DNA from: Austropuccinia psidii
Lineage: Eukaryota; Basidiomycota; Pucciniomycetes; Pucciniales; Sphaerophragmiaceae
Direction of reading: 5' to 3'
Length of the DNA: 64,000 bases
Assembly: GCA_023105745.1 (NCBI GenBank)
Contig: JALGQZ010000015.1
Span: forward strand, 1,061,501 to 1,125,500
Below, piece by piece: positions 9,218 through 19,806 of the stretch (the first letter of the stretch is position 1; each line of letters opens with the position of its first letter). Made by a program: the position numbers and the translations under genes. Under the pieces are notes generated by a model. That model was given only the letters and a program-made list of their open reading frames with translations, did no database searches and was not told the DNA's origin.

Positions 9218-9480
9218 TGTGAGCCTGTGAGGTATGTATGACATAGCAATAAGGCCACAAATAAGTTTTTATACAGTTGGTTTAGTGTGAAATAGATTTA
9301 TAAATTGAATTTAAAGAAAAAAAATTAGCATAACTTTATTTTGGATAAGCAAAGCTATAATTATTATGTCATTTTTGAGTTTATGCCAAAAATAACCTAG
9401 CATAGACCCATAGAGTGTGATACCAAAAATGGCTATTTCTTATGTTATTAGAAGATTTAAGAATCTCACAGTAAAATTTC
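9218..9480 (+). repeat. Start of a family-2c LTR, plus orientation, truncated
   Basis: It starts TGTGAGCCTGTGAGGTATG inside the RNase H region of A4. It can be aligned by eye with the minus-strand LTR ending at 23885, for about 260 bp, including shared blocks such as TATTATGTCATTTT and AAGAATCTCACAGTA. Beyond about 9480 the match fades. GTCTG at 9213-9217 would be its left target duplication. The rest of the LTR or element is not recognisable before the MULE region. Confidence 0.65.
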
Positions 9481-10381
9481 AACTTTTTTAACATTTGAAA
9501 GCATGGCTATTGAAAAAAATGGATTTGAACTGATTGGAAAATTTGTCTTCAAATTTTAAATTTTGAATCACAAAATGAAAAAAGGAACTCTTGGAATTTT
9601 TCAACCTCCAAATCAAAATTCTAATCCATAAATTTTGATTTTTTGTTGAAAACACAATTTATGCAAATAATTCATCAATAAAAAGAATTTGAATTTTCTG
9701 TTGAAAAAAAGGTTTATTAAGTAATATTAATTTAAAGGGATTTTATTGTAATAAAATTGAGTAAGCTTAATGAAAATTAGTTAAAATTACTTAACCTTAA
9801 TAATTAAAATTAATTAAAATTAAGGGTATTTGTAAAAACACGTAAGAGCTTACGTGTTTTTACTAAAAACCTATGTGCTTTGGCCATAAATTGGTGAAAA
9901 CAAATAAGGGGTGCCCTGGGCTCATTTTTAATTAAAAATAAAACACAACCACACCTGTATTGGGCCAAAAAATTCCCAAAAAAGGGGTTTTGCCCCCAAA
10001 ACCCCTCTAACTCCCAATTGTTTCAGATTCTTTTGCCCAGCCCCCCCAAAAAAAAGACCAAACACCCCAAATAATACACATTATCCCCACCCCAATTTTG
10101 TTTTTAAAAAACCAGCATTACCAAAGCAATTTTGCTAAGCTTTTCACACTTTTCTTTCTTTTTTTCCCCCAAAGACTACATTTTCCACCACAAAAAACTG
10201 CTTTCAAGCCTCTCAATTTCCAATTTTTCCCAGATTTAAAGCACTTTTTTTCACTCTTAATCACTTCTTTTAATTTTTCATACATTCTTTCACTTCTTTT
10301 TCACCTTGAGAAAGGTTCTTACCCCATTCCAAACCCTCAAATCCCCCTTTTTTCAAATTTATACGTCTTTTTCACTCAAAA
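9481..10381. other. AT-rich spacer, then C/T-rich leader upstream of the MULE gene
   Basis: The first half is AT-rich with scattered AATTAATTAAAA units like the satellite downstream. From about 9960 the sequence turns into runs of C and T (CCCCCCC, TTTTTT), as expected for a 5' leader. A long open frame starting at 10098 is Phe/Leu/Pro-rich and comes from this pyrimidine bias; I do not consider it coding. Confidence 0.5.
9832..9863. repeat. Perfect inverted repeat, 15-bp arms with 2-bp spacer
   Basis: GTAAAAACACGTAAG is followed by AG and then its exact reverse complement. The arms hold ACGT cores (CACGTAAG and CTTACGTG). It lies ~520 bp upstream of the MULE-OTU start codon. It could be a terminal or subterminal feature of that transposon, a hairpin, or a protein-binding palindrome. 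No partner was found on the other side of the gene. Confidence 0.7.
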
Positions 10382-10690
10382 ATGCCTCAACCCCCCACTG
10401 AAGGTGAATTTCAGACCCTTGAGCTTCTTTGGCAGCATGTTCATAATGTTTTCAGGGCTAAGGGGTATGCTATGTCCACCTTGAGGTTCAAAATTACCCA
10501 CAACCAAATTGAAATAGGTTGTGACAGGTCTGGGACCCCAAATGCTAACAAAAACCCCTCCAAAACAGTCACTTCAAGAAAGCTTGACTGTCATTTTAGA
10601 CTTTATGCCAGAAAATATGCCAAGAGTACCACTTGGACTCTTAAAGTTAAAAAATCCTGAACATAGCCATGATGAAACTGAAAATATCAT
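10382..10690 (+). pseudogene. FAR1-type DNA-binding domain of the MULE transposase
   Basis: The first ~90 residues read EGEFQTLELLWQHVHNVFRAKGYA, then GCDRSGTP, then DCHFRLYARKYAKSTTWTLKV, followed in the next frame by NPEHSHDE. The Cys residues with the final H-x-H form the zinc-binding set of FAR1/WRKY-GCM1-like domains. A one-base slip in an A-run near 10640 separates the last zinc ligands from the rest. This domain would bind the transposon ends. Confidence 0.7.
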
Positions 10691-11389
10691 GGCACATCCT
10701 GCTTTCAGGAAATTTAATGAGCGAGAAACATCCCAAATTTCTCAAATTTCTGAATCACTGCTTCTGCCAAGGAAGATTCAGGCCCAATTATGCAGTTAGA
10801 GGGAGTCTGAAAGGCCTGTAATCCTTCAAGACATTAACAACCAAGTCAAGAAAGTCAAGAAAGATAAACTGCAAGGCAGAAGGCCCATTGATGCTCTTAT
10901 TGACACTCTCAAAGAAGAAAATTTTGTTTGGTCCTCTGAAAGGGGTTCTGAGGGACACATTACCCCCTTGTTTTTCACTGACCCCCTTGCCATAAAACTC
11001 TTTCATGGCTTTCCTCATGTCATTCTTATGGATTGTACTTATAAAACCAATAAGTACAAAATGCCCCTTTTCATATTGTTGGATTAAGCTCAACCAATAA
11101 GACCTTTTCTGGGGCTTTTTGCTTGATGAAGAATGAAACTGAACCCTCATATACTTGGGCATTAAATCAATACATAGAAAAAGTCCTCAACAAAACCAAT
11201 CATGTTCCCTCTCCAGTTATTGTTATTAAGAGGGATATGTCCTTGAAAAACTCTCTTAAGAAGCTCCTCCCAGACTCCAAAGTCATGCTATGCATTTGGA
11301 ACATCAATAAAGATTTATCTGCTCATTGCATGAAGAAAATTGGTAATGGACTGATTTTGAAAGTTTTATGGCCCTTTGGAATCAAGTAA
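10690..11389 (+). pseudogene. MULE transposase catalytic core, first part
   Basis: The frame reads GRRPIDALIDTLKEENFVW, then FHGFPHVILMDCTYKTNKYKMPLF with the first catalytic Asp (codon 11031-11033). After a frameshift it continues with FCLMKNETEPSYTWAL and VIVIKRDMSLKNSLKKLLPDS...LCIWNINKD. In active relatives, as I recall, the second block has an Asp before the Arg and an H in CIWHINK; here these are Lys and Asn. With the stops at 10796-10798 and 11085-11087 this shows loss of function. Confidence 0.72.
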
Positions 11390-11460
11390 TATAATTTTAT
11401 CTTTCACTTTATTTCACTTTTTTGTTATTATTATTTTTATTAATGACTTTGGGATTCATT

Positions 11461-11976
11461 TCTCAGGTTATGTATTCATCCACTGAAAGGTATTTCAAAG
11501 ACAACTGGAAGAATCTTCAAAAGAAAGTCAAAAATCCTGAAGTCTTGCAATATTTGGAAAATGCCTGGATTCCTCTAAAGGAGTATTATGTGCCAGCCTG
11601 GACCAACCACCATCAACACCTGGGTGTGGGCTCCACCTCCAGAGTTAAAGGTGCCCATGCCATGGTTAAACTTTGGTTCTAAAAGTACACTGGTACTCTC
11701 CTGGAGGTAGTTAGGGCTCTCCACATGGGATTCAGAAAACAATTTATTGAAATAATCAACAGAATCTTCAAAGAAATGATTGTCCATGTCAAGAATTTTC
11801 CTCCACACATCTGTGATCTCAATGGCAGGGTGTCTCACTATGCTCTTCAGATGGCTTTTGAAGATTTCAGAACCAAATTTCCTCCCAATGAATAATGCAC
11901 CAACAAATACAACAATTATCAAGGCATTTCTTGCAAGCATAAGACCCAAAATGCATTTTACCAGCATCAAAGGGTT
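11461..11976 (+). pseudogene. MULE transposase core, second part
   Basis: After a probable intron (ending TTTCTCAG at 11467), the frame reads KDNWKNLQKKVKN, LQYLENAWIPLKEYYVPAWT, HLGVGSTSRVKGAHAMVK. It then continues past a stop at 11680-11682 with TGTLLEVVRALHMGF and GRVSHYALQMAFEDF. This is the helical insertion and end of the MULE core. The family usually has Glu where this copy has Lys in SRVKGAH. A further stop occurs near 11895. Confidence 0.68.
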
Positions 11977-12091
11977 CAGATATCAGACTTCCATCCTCAG
12001 TGGCATTTGAATTTTCCTGTGAGAGATCTTTAACTTCAAGGTCTTACTTTTTTCCTTATTAACTGATTTTATTTGTCATATTTTTCTTAGA

Positions 12092-12765
12092 CTAGTTTTC
12101 AAGGTGATGATCAAAGTGTTGAAAACAAAAGAAAGAATGAATCCAAGAAAATATCTGAAGATATTGAGGAAGACCTTTTTCAAAGGACAATGGCAGAAAT
12201 AACCCCAATTCTTCAACATTTTGAAGATGTTTTGACTGGAAAAGTCCCATTTGATCAAACTCCCAAGAGTAAAGAGGATGATCAATATTATGAAGACCCA
12301 CTAGAATGCAAGAAAATACATGGAATACCTCAAGGAGGCAAGAATAAAAATAAAAACAAAAATAAAAGAGAACAATCAAGATTTTAAATCATTGAAAGTG
12401 AATCCAAGAGAAGAGGAAAACTGCCATCAAAAGTGAACAGTACAACAACATCAAGATCACAGTCAAATGTCCCCTCTTCAATTATGGGAGTGGACTCATC
12501 TGAAAATTCTGAAAATTATGAGGCCTCATTATTAAACTCAATAATTTAATCAGATTCACTACCCTCAGCAACTGAATTAAATAAATCAGAAGTCACCCTT
12601 AGAAGGTCCAGAAGATTGAAAATTGAAAGCAAAACCTCACAAAGAAAATCACACAAGCCTCCCACAGGTTTGAAGATATATGATGCAATTGACTTGAACT
12701 GTGAGCATTGTCAAAGCAATTATCACACAAATGATGAATTCTCCAAGCTGTTTTTGAGGTTTTGA
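12092..12765 (+). pseudogene. Low-complexity linker between MULE core and OTU domain
   Basis: After an acceptor at TTTTTCTTAG (12082-12091) the sequence encodes an acidic and then Lys/Ser-rich linker (MAEITPILQHFEDVL, a KNKNKNKNK run, then RRSRRLKIESKTSQRKSHKPP). It has in-frame stops near 12385 and 12546. Such basic linkers often carry nuclear localisation signals; that is inference. It is followed by another intron ending at 12832. Confidence 0.5.
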
Positions 12766-12832
12766 TTCTTTTAAATGTATATTTCTCTTTTTTATTTTCA
12801 TATTTATTGATCTTTTGACCTTATTTTATCAG

Positions 12833-13516
12833 ATACCTGGCTCAAAAGACTTTCCAAAGTTTATATTGTAATACACCTTCAAGGCCATCAATTTCCAGGG
12901 TGATGAAAACTGTGGCTACAGAACAGTATCCCACTACACTTACAAGACTCCAGATCAATGGGCTTATGTCAGAGGTGACTTGGCTGAAGAAATTCAACAA
13001 AATCAAGACATTTATGAAGCCATGAACACTTTAATTCCCTCAGTATCCTCTTATTTGGAAAGAATTTTATGGCATGAAGATGTTGGCCAGGCTCCAAAAA
13101 GCAAATGGATGTCCATACCTGACATGGGGGATCCAATTGCAAATAGGTATCAAAGACCAGTTTTCTTTTATTCAACAGTCCAATCTTTTTCTTTTTTCCC
13201 TTATTTCTGTCCTCCAAATGGTCATCCCCCCATTTTCATCTGCTTCTTGGATAGCTGTTCTGATTTTGTTCCTTTGGATATAATCATCTCTAAAGTTTAT
13301 CCAGTCCCCCCCATTTCTGAAAACTGGGAATTTCATGCCCAACCACAAGCCATGAGGTGGGCTGATAAATTTAATAAATACAGGATGTTATATTTTTCCA
13401 ATCTTCCTCCCCACCTCAGAAAAGGTCAACATTTTGAAGGTTTATTCAGATTTATTTATTTTTGTATATACAATTTATGCCAATTACCCCCCTCTACAGT
13501 CCAATTTATTGCTTAA
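12833..13516 (+). pseudogene. OTU-like cysteine protease domain, catalytic His lost
   Basis: The exon after ATTTTATCAG (to 12832) reads INFQGDENCGYRTVS with the likely catalytic Cys (codon 12911-12913). It continues with DQWAYVRGDLAEEI, a helical region and ANRYQRPVFFYS, and ends with SDFVPLDIIISKVYPVPPISENWEFHA and MRWADKFNKYRMLYF. The order matches OTU domains I recall from rust genomes, where the FVPL block is preceded by a His. Here that position is Asp (codon 13262-13264), so the Cys-His pair is broken. The open frame runs to a TAA at 13514-13516. Confidence 0.65.
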
Positions 13517-13748
13517 ATCCCACCTCAGTGTCCTTTTTTATCAAACATTTGGCACTTTTGTAATTACAAATAGTCATATTGCAAAGAAGAAGAAAGACTA
13601 ATTGTGCCTTAAGATGTTGTCCCACCAAAAGAATTCACCCAATTCATGGGCTTCTGGTTCTTTATTCTCAAGATTGAACCCTTCATTTCAAAAAGATGAA
13701 GGAAATTCATAAGTGGAAAGATTTTAAATGAATTTTCTAAAACCAATG
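13517..13748. other. Short spacer between OTU domain and satellite
   Basis: No open frame or repeat is recognised in these ~230 bases. It is probably the 3' leader of the MULE-OTU gene, and the satellite begins abruptly after it. Confidence 0.4.
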
Positions 13749-16702
13749 AGATTAATTAAAATTAATTAAGATTAATTAAAATTAATTAAGATTAATTAAA
13801 ATTAATTAAAATTGATTAAAATTAATTAAAATTAATTGAAATTAATTAAGATTAATTAAAATTAATGAAAATTAATTAAAATTAATTAAAATTAATTAAA
13901 ATTAATTAAGATTAATTAAAATTAATTAAAATTAATTAAGATTAATTAAAATTAATTAAAATTAATTAAGATTAATTAAAATTAATTAATATTAATTAAA
14001 ATTAATTAAGATTAATTAAAATTAATTAAAATTAATTAAGATTAATTAAGATTAATTAAAATTAATTAAAATTAATTAAAACTAATTGAAATTAATTAAA
14101 ATTAATTAAAATTAATTAAAATTAATTAAAATTAAGTAAGATTAATTAAAATTAATTGTAATGAATCAAAATTAATTAAAATTAATTAAAATTAATCAAA
14201 ATTAATCAAAGTTAATTAAAATTAATTAAAATTAATTAAATTAATTAAAATTAATTAAAATTAATTAAAATTAATTAAAATTAATTAAAATTAATTAAAT
14301 TAATTAAAATTAATTAAAATTAATTAAAATTAATTAAAATTAATTAAAATTAATTAAAATTAATTAAAATTAATTAAAATTAATTAAAATTAATTAAATT
14401 AATTAAAATTAATTAAATTAATTAAAATTAATTAAAATTAATTAAAATTAATTAAAATTAATTAAAATTAATTAAAATTAATTAAATTAATTAAATTAAT
14501 TAAAATTAATTAAAATTAATTAAAATTGATTAAAATTAATTAAAATTAATTAAAATTAATTAAAATTAATTAAAATTGATTAAAATTAATTAAAATTAAT
14601 TAAAATAAGTAAGATTAATTAAATTAATTGTAATGAATCAAAATTAATTAAAATTAATTAAAATTAATCAAAATTAATCAAAGTTAATTAAAATTAATTA
14701 TAATTAATTAAAATAATTAAATTAATTAAAATTAATTAAAATTAATTAAAATTAATTAAAATTAATTAAAATTAATTAAAATTAATTTAAATTAATTAAA
14801 ATTAATTTAAAATTAATTAAAATTAATTAAAATTAATTAAAATTAATTAAAATTAATTAAAATTAATTAAAATTAATTAAAATTAATTAAAATTAATTAA
14901 ATTAATTAAAATTAATTAAAATTGATTAAAATTAATTAAAATTAATTAAAATTAATTAAAATTAATTAAAATTAATTAAATTAATTAAAATTAATTAAAA
15001 TTAATTAAAATTAATTAAAATTAATTAAAATTAATTAAAATTAATTAAAATTAATTAAAATTAATTAAAATTAATTAAAATTAATTAAAATTAATTAAAA
15101 TTAATTAAAATTAATTAAAATTAATTAAAATTAATTAAAATTAATTAAAATTAATTTAAAATTAATTAAAATTAATTAAAATTAATTAAAATTAATTAAA
15201 ATTAATTAAAATTAATAAAATTAATTAAAATTAATTAAAATTAATTAAAATTAATTAAAATTAATTAAAATTAATTAAAATTAATTAAAATTAATTAAAA
15301 TTAATTAAAATTAATTAAAATTAATTAAAATTAATTAAAATTAATTAAAATTAATTAAAATTAATTAAAATTAATTAAAATTAATTAAAATTAATTAAAA
15401 TTAATTAAAATTAATTAAAATTAATTAAAATTAATTAAAATTTAAATTAATTAAAATTAATTAAAATTAATTAAAATAATTAAAATTAATTAAAATTAAT
15501 TAAATTAATTAAAAATTAATTAAAATAATTAAAATTAATTAAAATTAATTAAAATTAATTAAAATTAATTAAATTAAATTAAAATTAATTAAAATTAATT
15601 AAAATTAATTAAAATTAATTAAAATTAATTAAAATTAATTAAAATTAATTAAAATTAATTTAAAATTAATTAAAATTAATTAAAATTAATTAAAATTAAT
15701 TAAAATTAATTAAAATTAATTAAAATTAATTAAAATTAATGAAAATTAATTAAAATTAATTAAAATTAATTAAAATTAATTTAAATTAATTAAAATTAAT
15801 TAAAATTAATTAAAATTAATTAAAATTAATTAAAATTAATTAAAATTAATTAAAATTAATTAAAATTAATTAAAATTAATTAAAATTAATTAAATTAATT
15901 TAAATTAATTAAATTAATTAAAAATTAATTCAAATTAATTAAAATTAATTCAAATTAATTAAAATTAATTCAAATTAATTAAAATTAATTAAAATTAATT
16001 CAAATTAATTAAATTAATTAAAATGAATTAAAATTAATTTAAATTAATTAAAATTAATTAAAATTAATTTAAATTAATTAAAATTAATTTAAATTAATTA
16101 AAATTAATTAAAATTAATTTAAATTAATTAAAATTAACTAAAATTAATTTAAATTAATTTAAATTAATTAAAATTAATTTAAATTAATTAAAATTAATTA
16201 AAATTAATTAAAATTAATTAAAATTAATTAAATTATTAAAATTAATTCAAATTAATTAAAAATTAATTTAAAATTAATTCAAATTAATTAAAATTAATTA
16301 AAATTAATTTAAATTAATTAAAATAATTAAAATTAATTAAAATTAATTAAAATTAATTAAAATTAATTAAAATTAATTAAAATTAATTAAAATTAATTAA
16401 AATTAATTAAAATTAATTAAAATTAATTAAAATTAATTAAAATTAATTAAAATTAATTTAAATTAATTAAATTAATTAAAATTAATTAAAATTAATTTAA
16501 ATTAATTAAAATTAATTAAAATTAATTAAAATTAATTTAAATTAATTAAAATTAATTAAAAATTAATTAAAATTAATTTAAATAATTAAAATTAATTAAA
16601 ATTAATTAAAATTAATACAAATTAATTAAAATTAATTAAAATTAATTTAAATTATTTAAATAATTAAAATTAATTAAAATTAATTAAAATTAATACAAAT
16701 TA
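13749..16702. repeat. 3-kb satellite of a 10-bp unit (ATTAATTAAA)n
   Basis: Nearly 3 kb consists of the unit ATTAATTAAA and close variants (ending AAG, TAA, CAA, or shortened by one base). Almost every unit contains TTAATTAA, a palindrome. At the left end the variants follow a 30-bp pattern of two AAA units and one AAG unit. A distinctive block around GTAATGAATC at 14158 recurs 472 bases later at 14630, showing a segmental duplication inside the array. Right-end units are increasingly the TTTAA and TTCAA types. There is no coding potential. Confidence 0.97.
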
Positions 16703-17044
16703 GCTCAGTTGGTCATAATTAATTGAAATTTATTCAAACTAATTACAATTAACTACAAGGAAATAAGAATCATGACCACATACAATCATTCATTTATTGG
16801 AAAATAGTTGCAATTGACTTTCAGCAAGTCTTTTTATGAATCCCACAAAAAATTTAAATATTTGATTCCAGTAGGTTTGGTGAAATGATGCATTAAGAGT
16901 TGAAAACATTATATCATCTTGCAAGTAATCTCACTTTTACCTTTGGGGAATTTCATAATCATTACCACAAGGATGAATATTTGTCAAATTTCTGTTATAG
17001 AATATGGATGCCTGTAGAATTAGAAAGCCTTAGTTCAATAAAAA

Positions 17045-17332
17045 AAGGATCATTGTATTAAAGGAGGGGTCTTTCATGTACCTCAGCTCCAAATTGGAAT
17101 AGATTTCACAAAATGTCATGGAATTTATGAAATAATTTTGAAACAAAGGGAGCATGGACAGCAGCAATTGAAGATTTTGGTCGAAAAAGGATTTGAGAAA
17201 AATCCTAGGCTTTAAGCAACATGCCAGATTGTAATGGAATTAGCTTTGGATTATAACCAGTATGATCAGGGATTGGGAAAGCTCAGAAATGTTATTGATA
17301 AAGCTGTCATTTTGGGAGAGAGTAGTAATTGA
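17045..17332 (+). pseudogene. Coding-like relict of unknown protein
   Basis: One frame reads CIKGGVFHVPQLQIGIDF and continues to KQREHGQQQLKILVEKGFE, then a TAA at 17213-17215, then CQIVMELALDYNQYDQG and LRNVIDKAVILGESS before a TGA. The helical repeat-like wording is unlike the surrounding low-complexity DNA and vaguely resembles TPR-type helices. It has no recognised homologue and may be chance. It sits just right of the satellite, unlinked to any element. Confidence 0.25.
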
Positions 17333-17629
17333 TATGACCAAAACTCATTGGCCCACAGCTTCTGATTATTTAACCTAGATATGGAAAACAGAAGTACTTT
17401 CTATCATCATTATTTGAAAATGGCTCAAATGTATCTTTATTTATAGCTTGTGGGGAGTAATAATGTAGACTATAAAGCTCAACTTTGAAAATTGGCCATT
17501 TATTATATCCACTCCCCACCTTTTTCTAGAAGCTAATGAATGCCTTCGTAGGTATCATCATAAAGAATTGATTTAAGAATTATTGATTGATTGTCATGGC
17601 ATTTAACTTGTTTATCTCTTTATATGGGA

Positions 17630-18240
17630 GAAATTATACATATTAAATATTTTATATTTCTTTATTATTTATTCATTTATTCATTATTAAGTCATTCTTT
17701 ATTTATCATTTCTTTATTCTTTACTTTATATTCCTTTATTAATTTTTTCTTATTTATTTAGTAATCTTTATTCATTATTGCTATTATGCATTTGTAATTT
17801 TTTATTTATTAATTGATTATTGACTTATTATGTATTGTTTGTTATTACATCCCACTCCCAACTAAAGCATTTATTTATGAATGTTTGTCAATTTTCATGT
17901 CTTGTTATTAATTATTATGAATTACTTTTATCTTTTATTTTTTATTTTTTATTAATCATATCTTATATTTCATTCATAATTTATATTTATAGACTATATT
18001 TTATGTTTTATTGCTTTTTATTTATATATTATTTATTATTTATACTTTATTTGTTCTGATTATTCATTTTTTTATGTATCATCATTAATTATACTCTACA
18101 TTCTGTTATTATGTCTCTTTATTGATCATATTTTATATTTCAGTTATCACTTATTTTTGTAAATCATATTTTATATCTTACTTATTAGCTATCATTAATA
18201 ATATTTCATCTACTTTGATTATATTTTTTGATTTTTTTAT
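17630..18240. other. T-rich low-complexity tract
   Basis: About 600 bases are built of TTTATT, TTATTTATT and similar short words with scattered CATT. Open frames here (for example at 17820) are Phe/Tyr/Ile runs produced by composition. There are no motifs or repeats with a fixed period. Confidence 0.7.
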
Positions 18241-19057
18241 ATGGGTCAATTTTGTGCCGCGCAGAAAGAAATCAGGGACAGTAGGCCTAACTGAATAGGT
18301 TTAAAATAATGAAAGTTCCATTGACTTCTTTTGTATAATAAAATTGATATTCCTAACTATTCTACTGGCTTACTAATTTTGTTTCATAATAAAACAATTG
18401 TGTGGAAAATCTTTGACATCTTCTTAGGTTTGTGCTCAATCCATCTCTTGAAAGATTTTGGTCAATAACAGCTCAAATAATCATCTGATTCTCAACTCTA
18501 CACAGATTAGAATAACTGTCTCTTCCTTCTAAATCAACTACCTCTTTAAATAATCACTCAAAATGAAGCCCAAATTCAAGTTTTGATCAAGTCTACTCAT
18601 TGTAATATTAACCATATAACCATAGATTTCACAAATTTAACTGAACAGCATACAATAATTTAGGAAAAATAAAATCTATAAGAAAATTCGTTAGCAGAGC
18701 TAGTTTCGGTGGAGAAAGACTCCCAAATTTAATCTTAAACAAAAATTAAATCAGAAAACTTGAACCAATAAGAATTGAAGCTGAAGATACTTCAAGTTTA
18801 AATTATTTACATGTCCCTATGTATATGTAAGCTAAATTAATTTCAGTCATTGACATCTAATATTCATCAATGACTTTGGATAACTCTTAACATTCAATTA
18901 ATTTACAAAAGTAATATTTAATGATAAAGCAATTACTAATATTTCTTACACTGCTGGACCAGCCAAACGACTAAAGATACCTTTCCTGTTTTAGTGACCT
19001 CTTATCAAATTGTCATGAACAACCATAAATTTGTCAGTAAATACTCTTCTTTCTCAG
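18241..19057. other. Anonymous AT-rich sequence
   Basis: No open frame over 60 codons, LTR similarity or repeat was recognised in these ~800 bases. A possible exon follows at 19058. Confidence 0.4.
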
Positions 19058-19152
19058 TTGTAGTAGATTGAATTCATTGTCTCAAAGATCTAGAATGCAA
19101 GTTGGTGCAAGAGCTCAAGTCTTACCAAAGTGCCAATCATTTGCTGTTGACG
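19058..19152 (+). other. Possible orphan exon bounded by splice signals
   Basis: A pyrimidine-rich acceptor (CTTCTTTCTCAG) precedes 95 bases that are open in one frame (RLNSLSQRSRMQVGARAQVL, KCQSFAVD). A consensus donor GTAAGT follows at 19153. The Arg/Ser/Gln-rich composition resembles a mitochondrial targeting region, but no partner exon was found on either side, so it may be a captured gene fragment or chance. Confidence 0.3.
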
Positions 19153-19806
19153 GTAAGTATCTTTGCTCTTTTTTTCAAAATATCCTTTACAAAAAATTCA
19201 TCTTATTGAGGATCAAAGTCTCATTTTTTTGATAATTCAAAGGGGACTCCTCTTCAAATACGCTGAAGGATCTTTGTCACTTAATTTGTTGGTCTGATCC
19301 TATCTCCAATAGTTTTCTTTCTTTTAGAATTGATGAGTAAAAGCTACAGAGATTTCTGATACCATTGACTGTAACAGACTCCTTCTTGAAATATTCAACA
19401 ATTATTCATCATTTTGGCAGTTATTTGACTTATATAAAGCTAATACTGCTTCTTTATCCAATGCTCAAGACCAACATATTTTTCAGCCTGTGACTCAAAA
19501 CCAGAGCACAAGAATGAAAGCCAAAATACCATAAACAAATGGAAGGGTAAAATACCACCCAAACATTGGTATGAGAAAAACCAGCTCAAAATGAATAAAA
19601 AAAGGAGGAAAATCACCTCTTTTCAAATATAAAAGTCCCATAATCATAGGACAAAGAATAGCAAAGTTATTCAGGCTCAAAGCAGTTTCTGAGCATAAAC
19701 CTTAATTTTCACCTCTCATACAAAATCCAGAGGAAGCAGCTTAACCCAATCAAATGGGTGTTCAAATTGAAGGGTCTCAGTCAGGGATATTCAATATTAC
19801 TAGCCA

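Larger units (their letters stand above)
10382..13516 (+). pseudogene. FAR1-MULE transposase with C-terminal OTU domain, intron-containing and broken
   Basis: Three modules lie in order on one strand: a FAR1-like zinc DNA-binding domain, a Mutator-like (MULE) transposase core, and an OTU cysteine-protease-like domain. They are separated by likely introns, with acceptors near 11467, 12091 and 12832. The ATG at 10382 fits the start of the FAR1 domain. Frameshifts near 10640 and 11090 and several in-frame stops (10796, 11085, 11680, 11895, 12540) show it is dead. From memory, MULE and OTU domain proteins are abundant in rust genomes. The OTU part might deubiquitinate host proteins or cleave the transposase, but this is inference. 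No terminal inverted repeats were found with confidence. Confidence 0.7.

Noticed and set aside
10098..10484. Open frame of 128 codons upstream of the MULE start.
   Set aside because: It is almost all Phe, Leu, Pro and Ser from a T/C-rich leader and overlaps the better FAR1-like frame.
13749..16702. Satellite as a CRISPR-like or telomeric array.
   Set aside because: There are no unique spacers, and the unit is neither a TTAGGG-type telomere repeat nor at a sequence end.
16699..16760. TAGCTCAGTTGGTC at the right end of the satellite fits a tRNA D-arm / A-box consensus.
   Set aside because: No acceptor stem, anticodon arm or B-box (GGTTCGAATCC-like) can be formed around it, so there is no tRNA gene; it is a chance match or a very decayed remnant.
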